Source: Ovis canadensis
Taxonomy: Eukaryota > Chordata > Mammalia > Artiodactyla > Bovidae
DNA length: 64,000 nt
Direction: 5' to 3'
NCBI RefSeq assembly: GCF_042477335.2
Contig: NC_091247.1
Span: 7,834,501 to 7,898,500, forward strand
Both the position numbers and the translations under genes were made by a program. This document shows positions 50,301 through 62,189 of the stretch, in pieces. Within the stretch, counting starts at the first letter, position 1. Each line of letters starts with the position of its first letter. Under the pieces are notes generated by a model. It had not been told where the DNA came from. It ran no database searches and worked only from the letters and a program-made list of their open reading frames with translations.

Positions 50301-50651
50301 GTGTTGACAAGGGACTTCCTTGGTGGTGCAGTGGATAAGAATCCGCCTGCCAAAGCAGGGGTCATGGGTTCGATCCCTAGTCTGGGAAGATTTCCTGTGC
50401 TGCAGAGCAACTAAGCCCACGTACCACAACTACTGAGCCCACGTGCTGCAACTACTAAAGCCTGTGCAACGAGAGGCTATGCTCAGCAGTAAGCGAAGAC
50501 ACTGCAACGAGAAGCCAGCGAACGCTTGGGAGAGGAGCCGCTGCTCACTGAAGCTGGAGAAAGCCTGCGAGCAGCGGCAAAGACTGAGCACAGCCAAAAA
50601 TAAATAAGAAAAGAGAAGAGAAAATTAACCAAAAAAAAAAGTGTTGGCAAG
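50301..50651 (+). mobile_element. Long CHR-type SINE with target duplication
   Basis: gtgttgacaag (50301-50311) and gtgttggcaag (50641-50651) flank a 330-bp element: CHR head, long body (gcaactactaaagcctgtgc) and A tail. Confidence 0.85.
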
Positions 50652-53257
50652 ACCACACTCCCTCTGAAGGCGCTTGGGAAGGATATAGTCCAGGGCTCAC
50701 CCCCTAGGCTTTGGTAGTTCCTAGGCAGCAGAGTCCAGCCTACAAAATGGCCCTCTGCACGTGCGCGCCTGTCTGCGTCTCAATTTCCCCATTTTATAAG
50801 GCTAGTAGCTGTAGTGGATTAGGGACCCATCCTTTTCCAGTATGACTTCATCCTCACTAGTTCCATCTACAACTCGATTTCCAAATAAAGGAGCATCCTG
50901 AGGTACTGGGGGCTAGGACTTCAACATATTAACTTTTCACAGACACAGTCCAACCCAAACGTAATACATATGTTCCATATAAAGATATACAATAAAAATC
51001 AAGACTTCCCTGGTGGTCCAGCAGTTAAGACTCCCAGCTTCCACCACAGGGGCCCAGGTTTGACCCCTGGTCAGGGAATTAGAATTCCCACATTCTGTGC
51101 AGTATGGCAAAAAAAAAAAAAAAAGATGCATAATAAAACAAACACTAATGGAGCCACAACTCAGCTTAAGTAATAAAAGGTTTAAAAAAATGTGTTTTTT
51201 TTTAACCCAGAAGGTACTATCTCAAAATGTTAATACTGACAATTTTAGTTTCCTCATTCTGTTCCTCTAAATTTTAACAATGAACATGAGCTTTTCCGGC
51301 TCATTAGGAATAATCTCAGATGAAGGAGGAGCTGTCAGCCCCAGCACTGGCCCCAGCCCTGCATGAGGCTCCCTGAAGGGTCCTCAGGCTCTGCAGCAGG
51401 CTCTCCATCTGCCCAAGGGCCTAATTACCAGCTCTTTCCATTCTGGAACACCTCCTCCAGGGCCCTGATGCAACCACCAAAAACACTGCTGAGGAGAGAA
51501 GGAATCTGTGCTCCTAACGGGGTCTGGCTTTTTCTTTCAGGTTAATTTGAGTGATTTCAAGTCCTGAATAGATCAGAGCAGGCAGAGAAATTTCTCTCAG
51601 GCAGCAATCTTGTTTTAACAAGTTCTCCAGGTAATTCAGATGCACTGTAGAGTTTGAGAACCACTTGCTTGACCATCGGGGAGGGACCTTGGAAGGCAGA
51701 TCCGGTCATCCTCTTCATTTTAATAAAGAGAAACAGGCATTTCAAAGAGAGGAGAAGGAGCGGGCTTGAAGGCCACAGATAATTGTTCAGTTGCTAAGTC
51801 GTGTCCCACACTTTGCGACCCCGTGGACTGCAGCACGCCAGGCTTCCCTGTCCCTCACCTTCTCCCGGACCTGAGTTTGAATTTGCTCAAATTCATGTCC
51901 ATTGGGTCGGTGAGACCATCCAATCATAAGTGGTAGAGGTCAAACTGGAATTTACCTGTTTCCAGAGACACCTCCCCACCCCCTGGCCCCATCCGACTTT
52001 TTCCTCTGACTCAGGCAGGCCACCCACATCCATCCTGATTCTCTGACGTTGTCTGGAGTGTCACCACGTGCCAGGCGCCATACTCACCCGCATTAGCTCA
52101 ATGAATCCTCCAGATATCTGGTGAGGCTGGCTTGAGTGTAACCCCATTTTACAGAGCAGAAAACCAAACCTAGAGAAAAGTCAGGACACTTGCCCTTGGT
52201 CAGAGTTGGAAAGGGCTGGCTGAGACAACTCAAACCAGGTTTCTCAGCCCCCAGTGCCTATGCTGTGGCTAGCAGGTTTGCAGGAAGGGGTCTTCTCCAG
52301 CATCCTTTAGTTTTTTTATTTTAGCCACCCCATGGTTTACAGGATCCCAGTTCCCCCATCAGGGATTGAACCAGGGCCCTCAGCAGTGAAAGCACCCTAA
52401 TCACTGCACCACCAGGGAAGTCTCTTCTCCAGCATCTGCAATTTGGCTAAGAAACCGGAAGGGAGACAAAATGCTCCCTGAGCAGGCAAAACAGTTGGCA
52501 AACAGCCAATGCCCCAAAGCTCCTACCCTTTATGCCTAACAAAGCCCGTTGTCTCTTGGTTTACACGCAATTGTACTGACCTGGGGTGGGGGTGGGAGGT
52601 AATGGGTAGGGTTGGCAGATAGGATTAGAAATTGTCCACCAGGAAGGAGGAGGAGACCTGGTTCTTGCCCCCTGCCCCCATCCCCTCTCTCACTTTCTCA
52701 CACTTTCCAAGCATCCCCCAAACAGTGAGTGTGCCTTGGGGCAAGGTGTCCCAGCCTTTTTTCATGGCTGGGCACACACAGAAAACCAAAATATTCACAC
52801 AGCATCTGAGCAGTCTAGTGGGTATTGGGGGATGTTTGAAAGTCTTAGTGAAAATTTCAAAATTCATTCTTTATAATATGTATTAGCCTTAGAAACCACT
52901 ATAAAGCATTAGGGAAGATTTTAAAACTCAGTTTTGTATAAAACTTCCAAATAAAACTGGGTAAAAGAAGACAGACACAAAAGGCCAGGCACTGCATGAT
53001 TCCATCTGGGTGATAGTTTGGAAAAGGCAAAAATCACAGGAACAGCTAACAGATCAGTGGTTTTCAGGGACTGGGGTGGAAGAAGGGAACTGATGGCAGA
53101 GAGGCACAGGGGAGGTTTGGGGGACACATGTATATATTCCATATCTTCTGTGTAGTAGTGGTGACATGACTGTTTACATTTGTGAAATATTATCCAAGGA
53201 CAGAGACAAATACTGTATGATATCACTTATATGTGGAATCTAAAAAAAATACAAGTT
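50652..53257. other. Intergenic with CHR SINEs, BovB end, MIR and L1
   Basis: CHR SINEs lie at 51003-51124 (plus) and 52310-52425 (minus), a BovB 3' fragment at about 51786-51925 (minus), MIR-like sequence at about 52070-52250, and L1 3' ORF2 sequence at about 53170-53257 (plus). No gene seen. Confidence 0.65.
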
Positions 53258-56200
53258 CAGTTTAGTCGCTTAGTTGGGTCCTACTCTGCAACCCCATGGA
53301 CTACAGCACGCTAGGCCTCCCTGTCCATCACCAACGCCTGGAGTTTATTCAAACTGATGTCCATTGAGTCAGTGGTGCCATCCAACCATCTCCTCCTCTG
53401 TCGTCCCCTTCTCTTCCTGCCTTCAATCTTTCCCAGCATCAGGGTCTTTTCAAACGAGTCAGCTCTTCGTATCAGGTGTCCAAAGTATTGGTGTTTCAGC
53501 TTCAGCATCAGTCCTTCCAATGAAAATCAGGACTGATTTCCTTTAGGATGGACTGGTTGGATCTCCTTGCAATCCAAGAGACTCTCAAGAGTCTTCTCCA
53601 ACACCATAGTTCAAAAACATCAATTCTTCTGCATTCAGCTTTCTTTATAGTCTAACTCTCACATCCATACCCGACTATTGGAAAAACCATAGCCTTGATT
53701 AGATGGACCTTTGTTGGCAAAGTAATGTCTCTGCTTTTTAATATGCTCTCTAGGTTGGTCATAACTTTCCTTCCAAGGAGTAAGCGTCTTTTAATTTCAT
53801 GGCTGCAATCACCATCTGCAGTGATTTTGGAACCCCCCAAAATAAAGTCAGCCACTGTTTCCACTGTTTCCCCATCTATTTGCCATAAAGTGATGGGACC
53901 AGATGACATGATCTTAGTTTTCTGAATGTTGAGCTTCAAGCCAATTTTTTCACTCTCCTCTTTCACTTTCATCAAGAGGCTCTTTAGTTCTTCTCCACTT
54001 TCTGCCATAAGGGTGGTGTCATCTGCATATCTGAGGTGATTGATATTTCTCCGGGCAATCTTGATTCCAGCTTGTGCTTCCTCCAGCCCAGCATTTCTCA
54101 TGATGTACTCTGCATATATGTTAAATAAGCAGGGTGACAATATACAGCCTGGACATACTCCTTTTCCTATTTGGAACCAGTCTGTTGTTCCATGTCCAGT
54201 TCTAACTGTTGCTTCCTGACCTGAATACAGATTTCTCAAGAGGCAGGTCAGGTGGTCTGGTATTCCCATCTTTGTCAGATTTTTCCACAGCTTACTGTAA
54301 TCCAAACAGTCAAAGGCTTTGGCATAGTCAATAGAGCGGAAATAGATGTTTTTCTGGAAATCTCTTACTTTTTCGATGATCCAGCCGATGTTGACAATTT
54401 GATCTCTGGTTCCTCTGCCATTTCTAAATCCAGCTTAAATGTCTGGAAGTTCATGGTTGTTGAAGCCTGGCTTGGAGAATTTTGAGCGTTACTTTACTAG
54501 CATGTGAGATGAGTGCAATTGTGCAGTAGTTTGAGCATTCCTTGGCATTGACTTTCTTAGGGATTGGAATGAAAACTAACCTTTTCCAGTCCTGTGGCCA
54601 CTGCTGAGTTTTCCACATTTGCTGGCATATTGAGTGCAGCACTTTCACAGCATCATCTTTTAGGATTTGAAATAGTTCAACTGAAGTTCCATCACCCCCA
54701 CTAGCTTTGTTCGTAGTGATGCTTCCTAAGGCCCACTTGACTTCACATTCCAGGATGTCTGGCTCTAGGTGAGTGAGCACACCATCGTGATTATCTGGAT
54801 CATGAGGATCTTTTTTGTACAGTTCTCCTGTGTATTCTTGCCACCTCTTCTTAATATCTTCTGCTTCTGTTAGGTCCATACCATTTCTGTCCTTTATTGT
54901 GCCCATCTTTGCATGAAGTGTTCCCCTGGTATCTCTAATTTTCTTGGAGAGATCTCTAGTCTTTCCCATTCTATTGTTTTCCCCTATTTCTTTGCCCTGA
55001 TCACTGAGGAAGGCTTTCTTATCTCTCCTTGCTATTCTTTGGTGCTCTGCATTCAAATGGGTATATCTTTCCTTTTCTCCTTTGCTTTTCACTTCTCTTC
55101 TTTTCACAGCTATTTGTAAGGCCCCCTCAGACAGCCATTTTGCTTTTTGGCATTTCTTTTTCTTGGGGATGGTCTTGATCCCTGTCTCCTGTACACAAAC
55201 CTCCATCCATAGTTATCAGGCACTCTATCAGATCTAGTCCCTTAAATCTATTTCTTACATCCACTGTATAATCATAAGGGATTTGATTTAGTGGTTTTCC
55301 CTACTTTCTACAATTTAAGTCTGAATTTGGGAATAAGGAGTTCATGATCTGAGCCACAGTCAGCTCCTGGTCTTGTTTTCGACTGTATAGAGCTTCTCCA
55401 TCTTTGGCTGCAAAGAATATAATACAATCTGATTTCGGTGTTGACCATCTGGTGCTGTCCATGTGTAGAGTCTTGTGTTGTTGGAAGAAGGTGTTTGCTA
55501 TGACCAGTGCATTCTCTTGGCAAAACTCTCTTAGCCTTTGCCCTGCTTCATCCTGCACACCACGGCCAAATTTGCCTGTTACTCCAGGTGTTTCTTGACT
55601 TTCTACTTTTGCATTCCAGTCCTATAATGAAAAGGACATCTTTTTTGCATGTTAGTTCTAAAATGTCTTGTAGGTCTTCATAGAACCGTTCAACTTCAGC
55701 TTCTTCAGCGTTACTGGTTGGGGCATAGACTTGGATTACTGTGATATTGAATGGTTTGCCTTGGAAACGAACAGAGATCATTCTGTCATTTTTGAGATTG
55801 TATCCAAGTACTGCATTTTGGACTCTTTTTTTGACTATGATGGCTACTCCATTTCTTCTAAGGGATTCTTGCCCACGGTAGTAGATATAATGGTCATCTG
55901 AGTCAAATTCACCCATTCCAGTCCATTTTAGTTTGCTGATTCCTAAAATGTTGACATTCACTCTTGCCATCTCCTATTTGACCACTTCCAATTTGCCTCG
56001 ATTCATGAACCTAACATTCCAGGTTCCTAGGCAATATTGCTCTTTACAGCATCGGGCCTTGCTTCCATCACCAGTCACATCCACAACTGGGTGTTGTTTT
56101 TGCTTTGTCTTCATTCTTTCTGGCGTTATTTTTCCACTGATCTCCAGTAGCGAATTGGGCACCTACCGACCTGGGGGGGTTCATCTTCTAGTGTCCTATC

Positions 56201-56407
56201 GTATTGCCTTTTCATACGGTTCATGGGGTTCTCAAGGCAAGAATACTGAAGTGGTTTGCCATTCTCTTCTCCAGTGGACCACATTTTGTCAGAACTCTCC
56301 ACCATGACCCACCCATCTTGGGTGGCCCTACATGGCATGCCTCATAATTAGACAAGGCTGTGGTCCATGTAACTAGATTGGTTAGTTTTCTCTGATTGTG
56401 GTTTCTA
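53258..56407 (-). mobile_element. Nearly full-length BovB LINE, inactivated
   Basis: About 3.15 kb runs from the BovB 5' region (about 56407) through the endonuclease (140-codon stretch, 55970-55548), the linker/RT N-terminus (251 codons, 55206-54451), the RT core with YADD (217 codons, 54305-53652) and the 3' tail (53258). Frameshifts and stops separate these blocks, so it cannot make a full protein. The flanks are L1 sequence on both sides. Confidence 0.9.
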
Positions 56408-56512
56408 GTGAATAAAACAAGAAACAGACTCACAGACATAGAGAACAAACTAGAGGTTACTAATAGGGAGAAGGAAGGGGAAGAGGCAATACAGGGATGA
56501 GGGAGGGGAAAA
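56408..56512 (+). mobile_element. L1 fragment, continuation of the L1 left of BovB
   Basis: gaaacagactcacagacata gagaacaaactagaggttac continues the L1 text that ends at about 53257 (atgtggaatctaaaaaaaat). One L1 was thus split by the BovB insertion. Confidence 0.75.
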
Positions 56513-56800
56513 GTGAAAGTGTTAATCCCTCAGTCGTGTCCGACTCTTTGCAATGCCATGGCATGTAGCCCACCAGGCTCCTCTGTCCATGGAATTCTCC
56601 AGGCAAGAATACTGGAGTGGGTAGCCATTTCCTTCTCCAGGGGATCTTCTTGACCCAGGGATAAACCTGGGTGTCCTGGATTGCAGGCATATTCTTTACA
56701 ATCTGAGCCAGCAGGGAAGCCCCCAAACTGTTTGTCGCTCAGTTGTGTCCAACTTTTTGTGACCCCATGGACTGCAGCTCACCAGGCTCTTCTTGTCCAC
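56513..56800 (-). mobile_element. Bov-tA SINE and adjoining partial copy
   Basis: A full antisense Bov-tA lies at about 56513-56722, followed by a partial antisense copy (about 56732-56800). Confidence 0.8.
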
Positions 56801-56936
56801 ACAAAAGGGTTATGGAATTATATGAAATCGTGTGTGTGAAACTCTCCTTGTTTTAGCCACATTGTGCAACATGTGGGATATTAGACCCAGTACATCCAAA
56901 AATAAATCAAGTTAAACAAAAAAATAAAAGAAGGGC

Positions 56937-57212
56937 TTCCCTTGTGGCTCAGTGGTAAAAAATCCACCTGCCAATGCAGGAGACATGGGTTCCATCCCTG
57001 ATACGAGAGGATCCTACGTGCATCAGAGCAACTAAACCCGTGCGCCACAACTACGGAGCATGTGCTCTAGAGCCCGGGAGCCACAAGCACAGAAGCCCGA
57101 GCACCCTAGAGCCCGTGAGAAACCTGTGCGCCACGACTAGAGAGTAGCCCCCCACTCAGCGCAACTACAGAAACGCCCTCACAGTGGGAAGACCCCCGCC
57201 CAGCCAAAGCCA
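56937..57212 (+). mobile_element. Long CHR-type SINE
   Basis: gggcttcccttgtggctcag head with a degenerate B-box, then a long body with repeated agagcccg-like text. Confidence 0.75.
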
Positions 57213-57217
57213 AAGAA

Positions 57218-57606
57218 ATTTTTAAAGCTTTTTAAAAATTATTTATTTTAATTGGAGGCTAATTACTTCACAGTATCGTGGTGGTTTTTGCCATACATTG
57301 ACATGAATCAGCCATAGGCGTACACGTGTCCCCCATCCTGAGCCCCCCTCCCCCCTCCCTCCCCATCCCATCCCTCAGGGCTGTCCCAGTGCACCAGCTT
57401 TGAGTGCCCTGTTTCATGCATCGAACTTGGACTACTGATCTATTTCACATATGGAAATATGCATGTTTCAGTGCTATTCTCTCAAATCATCCCACCCTAG
57501 CCTTCTCCCACAGAGTCCAAAAGTCTGTTCTTTACATCTGTGTCTCTTTTGCTGTCTCTCATATAGGGTCATTGTTACCATCTTTCTAAATTCCTATTTT
57601 TTAAAG
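57218..57606 (-). mobile_element. Ruminant L1 3' end, 5'-truncated
   Basis: The text aattggaggctaattacttc ... ccagtgcaccagc ... gagtccaaaagtctgttctt is typical of bovine L1. Near-identical A/T repeats (atttttaaag / attttttaaag) at the two ends look like target duplications. Confidence 0.7.
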
Positions 57607-57771
57607 TTTTTTAAAAAAATTGATACAGATGATCCCCAGACCAGCTTCAATCCAGCTCTGCCCCCACTCACTCTATAGTTTTCTCCATTGCAACTGATGG
57701 CAGTACCAGTCTTCCAATAATTTGGTTCCAAAACTATGACATCATGCTCAATCTGTCTCTTTCTTTTGTGG

Positions 57772-58745
57772 TTGTTTAGATTTTATTTCCTAATCATAAA
57801 CTTAACTCTGGGATCCAGCTAGACTTGGAGGAGGGAAAAGCAAATAATGAAACTCAAGGAACTGCAGCAAAAGCCCAAAGATCATGGGCTGTCACCAGCA
57901 GACACAGGTGATCAATGCTCTCCTGAGTCACAGAAGGCAAGGGCTGATGCTCAAGATAAAACACAAGCCAGGTGTACTCAAGTTGTGCACAGACAGCAAC
58001 GCTGAGCTTGGTGCTGTCTTGCTGTTCCTGGAACCAGAACCCTCCACGCCTGCCACACCATTTCATGCTCCCTTTTGCACCTGCCAAAGACCACACACTT
58101 ACCATCCAGACACGCGGTCTTGGCAGTGCCGATGAGAAACCGGGAACCAGCTGTGTTAGGTCCAGCGTTTGCCCCAGACACGATGCCAGTACCCGTGTGC
58201 TTCAGGGTAAAAGTCTCATCGAATTTCTCCTGTAGTTGGACCCCACCAGTGCCATGATCGGAGAGGGCAATGGCACCCCACTCCAGTACTCTTGCCTGGA
58301 AAATCCCATGGACGGAGGAGTCTGGTAGACTCCATGAGGTCGCGAAGAGTCGGACACGACTGAGCGTCTTCACTTTTCATTTTTCATTTTCATGCATTGG
58401 AGAAGGAAATGGCAACCCACTCCAGTGTTCTTGCCTAGAGAATCCCAGGGACGGGGGAGCCTGGTGGGCTGCCGTCTATGGGTCGCACAGAGTCGGACAC
58501 GACTGAACCGACTTAGCAGCAGCAGCAGCAGTGCCATGAGAGTCTGGAAAGTCACCACCATGACACACAAATCTGGAATTCTGTGAAAGCAGGACCCTCG
58601 TAACCAAACCCTCTCTCCCCAGTACCTGAGCACACAAGATGTTTTTTCTTTTTGCTGTCTTTGAAACTCTGCCTGCAAACAGCTTGGAAGAGATGCAGCC
58701 CAAGGGTTCGCTGACGATGTGGAAGAACCACAGTGGGGTTGACCC
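57772..58745 (-). pseudogene. PPIA (cyclophilin A) processed pseudogene, split by a SINE
   Basis: The minus strand shows the PPIA coding sequence from VNPTV (58742) to ...GYEGPAF (about 58540). It resumes after the SINE with GTGG ... LKHTGTGIVSGANAGPN (58248 downwards), then the PPIA 3' UTR ending in an AATAAA near 57783. The start codon is AGG instead of ATG, and frameshifts and substitutions are frequent. There are no introns, so it is a decayed retrocopy of the peptidyl-prolyl isomerase mRNA with no expected function. Confidence 0.93.
58249..58539 (+). mobile_element. Bov-A2 SINE inside the PPIA pseudogene, 9-bp target duplication
   Basis: gtgccatga occurs at 58249-58257 and 58531-58539. 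Between them are two Bov-A units and an (AGC)n tail. Removing one duplicate restores PPIA collinearity (...GGCACTGGTGG...). Confidence 0.95.
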
Positions 58746-58984
58746 TGACTAGACACGGCAGTAGGGGGGGTCCCCACTGTGGTCCACAGGTATCTCTGCT
58801 GGAGGTGCCTCTCACCACCCCCTGTGAACACCCTGGTCTGAGGCACCATCATGTCTCCCCTGGATTGTTACGATGGCCTCCTAGCCCATCTCCTATCTCT
58901 ACCCTGGACCCAACTACAATTCATTAGCGGAGCCAGGGTATTCACATTAAAATAAAAATTAGATTGGATCATTCTCTGCCTCAG

Positions 58985-59216
58985 CCTGGAGGAGATGGCA
59001 ACCGGCTCCAGTATCCCTGCCTGGGAAATCCCATGGGTAGAGGAGCCTGGAGGGCTACAGGCCGTGGGGTCGCAGACTCGGACACAGCTCAGTGGCCACA
59101 CATGCCCTGCCTCAAGCCCTCGCAGCGCTCGCTCCTTTAGTGGTAGTCGCTCAGCCGGGTCCAACCCCTTGCAACCCCATGGACCGTAGCCTGCCAGGCA
59201 TCTCTGTTCATGGATT
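58985..59216. mobile_element. Two partial Bov-A SINE copies in opposite orientation
   Basis: A plus-oriented Bov-A lies at about 58985-59092 and an antisense piece at about 59140-59216. Confidence 0.75.
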
Positions 59217-59229
59217 TTCAACCCCTTCA

Positions 59230-60095
59230 CTTCAGTTCAGTCGCTCAGTCGTGTCCGACTCTGTGACCCCATGAGCCGCAGCACGCCAGGCCTCCCTGTC
59301 CATCACCAACTCCCGGAGTCCACCCAAATCCACGTCCCTTGAGTCGGTGATGCCATCCAACCATCTCATCCTCTGTCGTCCCCTTCTCCTCCTGCCCTCA
59401 ATCTTTCCCAACATCAGGGTCTTTTCAAACAAGTCAGCTCTTCGCATCAGGTGGCCAAAATATTGGAATTTCAGGTTCAACATCAGTCCTTCCAATGAAC
59501 AGCCAGGACTGATTTCCTTTAGGATGGACTGGTTGGATCTCCTTGTAGTTCAAGGGATTCTCAAGAGTCTTCTCCATAGCTCAAAAGCATCAATTCTTCG
59601 GCGCTCAGCTTTCTTTATAGTCCAACTCTCACATCCATACATGACCACTGGAAAAACCATAGCCTTGATTAGACGGACCTTTGTTGGCAAAGTTATGTCT
59701 CTGCTTTTTAATATGCTGTCTAGGTTGGTCATAATTTTCCTTCCAAGGAGTAAGCGTCTTTTCATTTCATTGCTGCAGTCACCATCTGCAGTGATTTTGG
59801 AGCCCCCCAAAATAAAGTCTGACACTGTTTCCACTGTTTCCCCATCTATTTGCCATGAAGTGATGGGACCAGATGCCATGATCTTAGTTTTCTGAATGTT
59901 GAGCTTCAAGCCAACTTTTTCACTCTCCTCTTTCACTTTCATCAAGAGGCTCTTTAGTTCGTCTTCACTTTCTGGCATAAGGGTGGTGTCATCTGCATAT
60001 CTGAGGTGATTGATGTTTCTCCCGGCAATCTTGATTCCAGCTTGTGCTTCCTCCAGCCCAGCGTTTCTCATGATGTCCTCTGCATAGAAGTTACC
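59230..60095 (-). mobile_element. BovB LINE, 5'-truncated
   Basis: This is the BovB 3' portion with a 173-codon open stretch (60071-59550) that includes YADD and the RT thumb region. The 5' end is truncated in RT. Confidence 0.88.
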
Positions 60096-60253
60096 TCACA
60101 ATAAAAGCCAAAATGACCACCAAGGACATTCCTGCTCTGGCCCCCAACCTTGGTTCCGTCACGTCCAGGCCTTGGCTCCTCCTTGCTCATTCTGCTCCAG
60201 CTACACTGACCCCTTCAGTGTCTTTTAAACCTGCCAGTCCCTCTCCTGGCCTC

Positions 60254-60472
60254 AGTGAAAGTGAAGTGTTACTCGCTCAGTCATGTCCGACTGTCTGCGA
60301 CCCCATGAACTGTAGCCCACAAGGCTCCTCTGTCCATGGACTTCTCCAGGCCAGAATACTGGAGTGGGTAGCTGCTCCTTTCTCCAGGGAATCTTCCCAA
60401 CCCAGGAATCTAACCCAGGTCTCCTGCATTGCAGGCAGATTCTTTACCATGTGAGCCACCTGGGAAGCCCAC
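60254..60472 (-). mobile_element. Bov-tA SINE
   Basis: Antisense Bov-tA with the tRNA-like head at the right (ctttaccatgtgagccacct). The flanks ctcctggcctcag and ctcctgcctcag look like an imperfect target duplication. Confidence 0.85.
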
Positions 60473-60756
60473 TCCTGCCTCAGGACCTTTGCAGATGCTC
60501 CCCCTTGGCCTAGAATGGTCTTCCTCCCTATATCCCCATAGCTTGTCCCCTTTCTTCAAGTCTCGATCGTACTCAATATTTCCTAATTTTGTTCTGTAGA
60601 ACTCACCACCCTCCAATATTTACTTCTCTGTCTGTCCCGCTCACTAGAATATCAACTCTACAAGGTCAGTGATTTTGAGGGGGACTTTGTATTCACGACT
60701 GTATCCCTAGAACCTAAATGTGACCCACAGAGGGTCCTCCATAAATGTTCACTTTA

Positions 60757-60875
60757 GGGAATTCCCCAGTGGTCCAGTGATTAGGACGCTGAGCTTTCAC
60801 TGCTGAGGGCTTGGGTTCAGTTCCTGGTTGGGGAACTAAGATCCCACAAGCCGGGCAGCCAAAAAAAAAAAAAAA
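60757..60875 (+). mobile_element. CHR-type SINE with A tail
   Basis: gggaattccccagtggtcca ... actaagatcccacaagcc, then an A15-class run. Confidence 0.8.
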
Positions 60876-62189
60876 GTTGATGTTAATGAATGAAAGGGAT
60901 GCCTAAAGCCTGGAAAGGAGAAGCAACTTAGTCAAGGTCACAGCCATCCAGAATCAATGGCTTTTGGTCTTGGAATGAACAAAGCATCGATTCCACAGCT
61001 CTGGCCCTAAGTCCTTCAGAGAGCCATGCCAGTCTCTGGGGCTAAAACCAGGCCAGCGGGCTCTCATCCCTGGGACTGACAGGGAAAGCCCAGCCCCCAG
61101 GGGATGCCTGACTGACCCTGCCAGGAGGGCTTACACAAAGCAAGCCAAGGCAGAGTATGGGGGCACGGGCTCCTCCAAAGAAGGAAACCTGAAGACTGCC
61201 GCACCGGACGGAGGTCCGCACTCGTGGAGGCCGTAGCCAAGGCAAGGAGCCACTCCCCACCCCTCCAGCTGCCTGCGTGCAGGCACTGGAGACCCTACAG
61301 TCTCCACTGCCGGGCCCTACAGGGGTGGGCAGGGAGGAAGGCCGGCAGTTTCCAAGCAGGAGAGCACAAGTTGAAGCTGCTGTGGGTAACCCAGAGGACA
61401 ATGGGCTGATTCCAGATGCCCCAGGCTCCCTTCCACGGGTTTCCCAGGTGGCGCTAGTGGTCAAGAAGCTACCTGTCAATGCAGGAGACACAGGAGACCC
61501 AGGTTCGATTCCAGGGCAGGGAAGATCCCCTGGAGAAGGGCACGGCACCCCACTCCAGTATTCTTGCCTGGAGACTCCCATGGACAGAGGAGCTTGGCGA
61601 GCTATACAAAGCCACAGGGTCGCAAAGCGTCTGACAGGACTGAAGCTACTTAGCACACACGCATGGTATGCACCCTTTCCATTGTTGGCACTAAACCAGC
61701 AGAGGGCGCCCTGGCACCACAAGGTCCAGGTTCCGCCACCTGCCGCCCTCTGGTGACCACACTGGTCAGGGCGGGAAGGGAGCCCCGGATCTCCCCTGCC
61801 ACTTCCAGGAGAGGGGTTCCAACTAAACAGGGGAATGTCCAAAGGCAGGGAGCGGGGCCCTGGCGGCCCTGGGTCTGGCCTGGGCCCACCCTGGCCAGCA
61901 AGGCGAGGCCAGTGATGACCACGCCAGCCGCAGTGGGTATGTACTTGCTGTGGGCTGGGCTCCAGCTCCAGCTCCTTCTTACCCACCCAGCCCAAGAGGT
62001 ACTTCTGTTCACACCGCCCCTTTACCAATGAGCAGGCTAAGGAGGTGAGACCAAATCCCCTGATTCCTCTCCAAGGCCGCCCTCTCCTCTCTGTCTCTCC
62101 ACCTGCTCATCCACAGATAGGGAACGCCTCCTCCATCCCAGCCCTTTTAGGACACGCAAAGAGGCTCAGCCAGGAGTTAAAAAATATAA
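60876..62189. other. Intergenic downstream of CERCAM
   Basis: It contains a plus Bov-tA SINE (about 61437-61665) and GC-rich unique sequence. A 328-codon minus frame crosses it but runs through the SINE and matches nothing I recognise. Confidence 0.6.

Noticed and set aside
50301-50420. Possible tRNA gene (B-box ggttcgatccc)
   Set aside because: It is the tRNA-derived head of a CHR SINE followed by the SINE body and A tail. Other Bov-tA and CHR heads were rejected for the same reason.
61042-62028. 328-codon minus-strand open frame downstream of CERCAM
   Set aside because: It crosses a Bov-tA SINE and GC-rich sequence poor in stops, has no recognised domain, and overlaps an equally open plus-strand frame.
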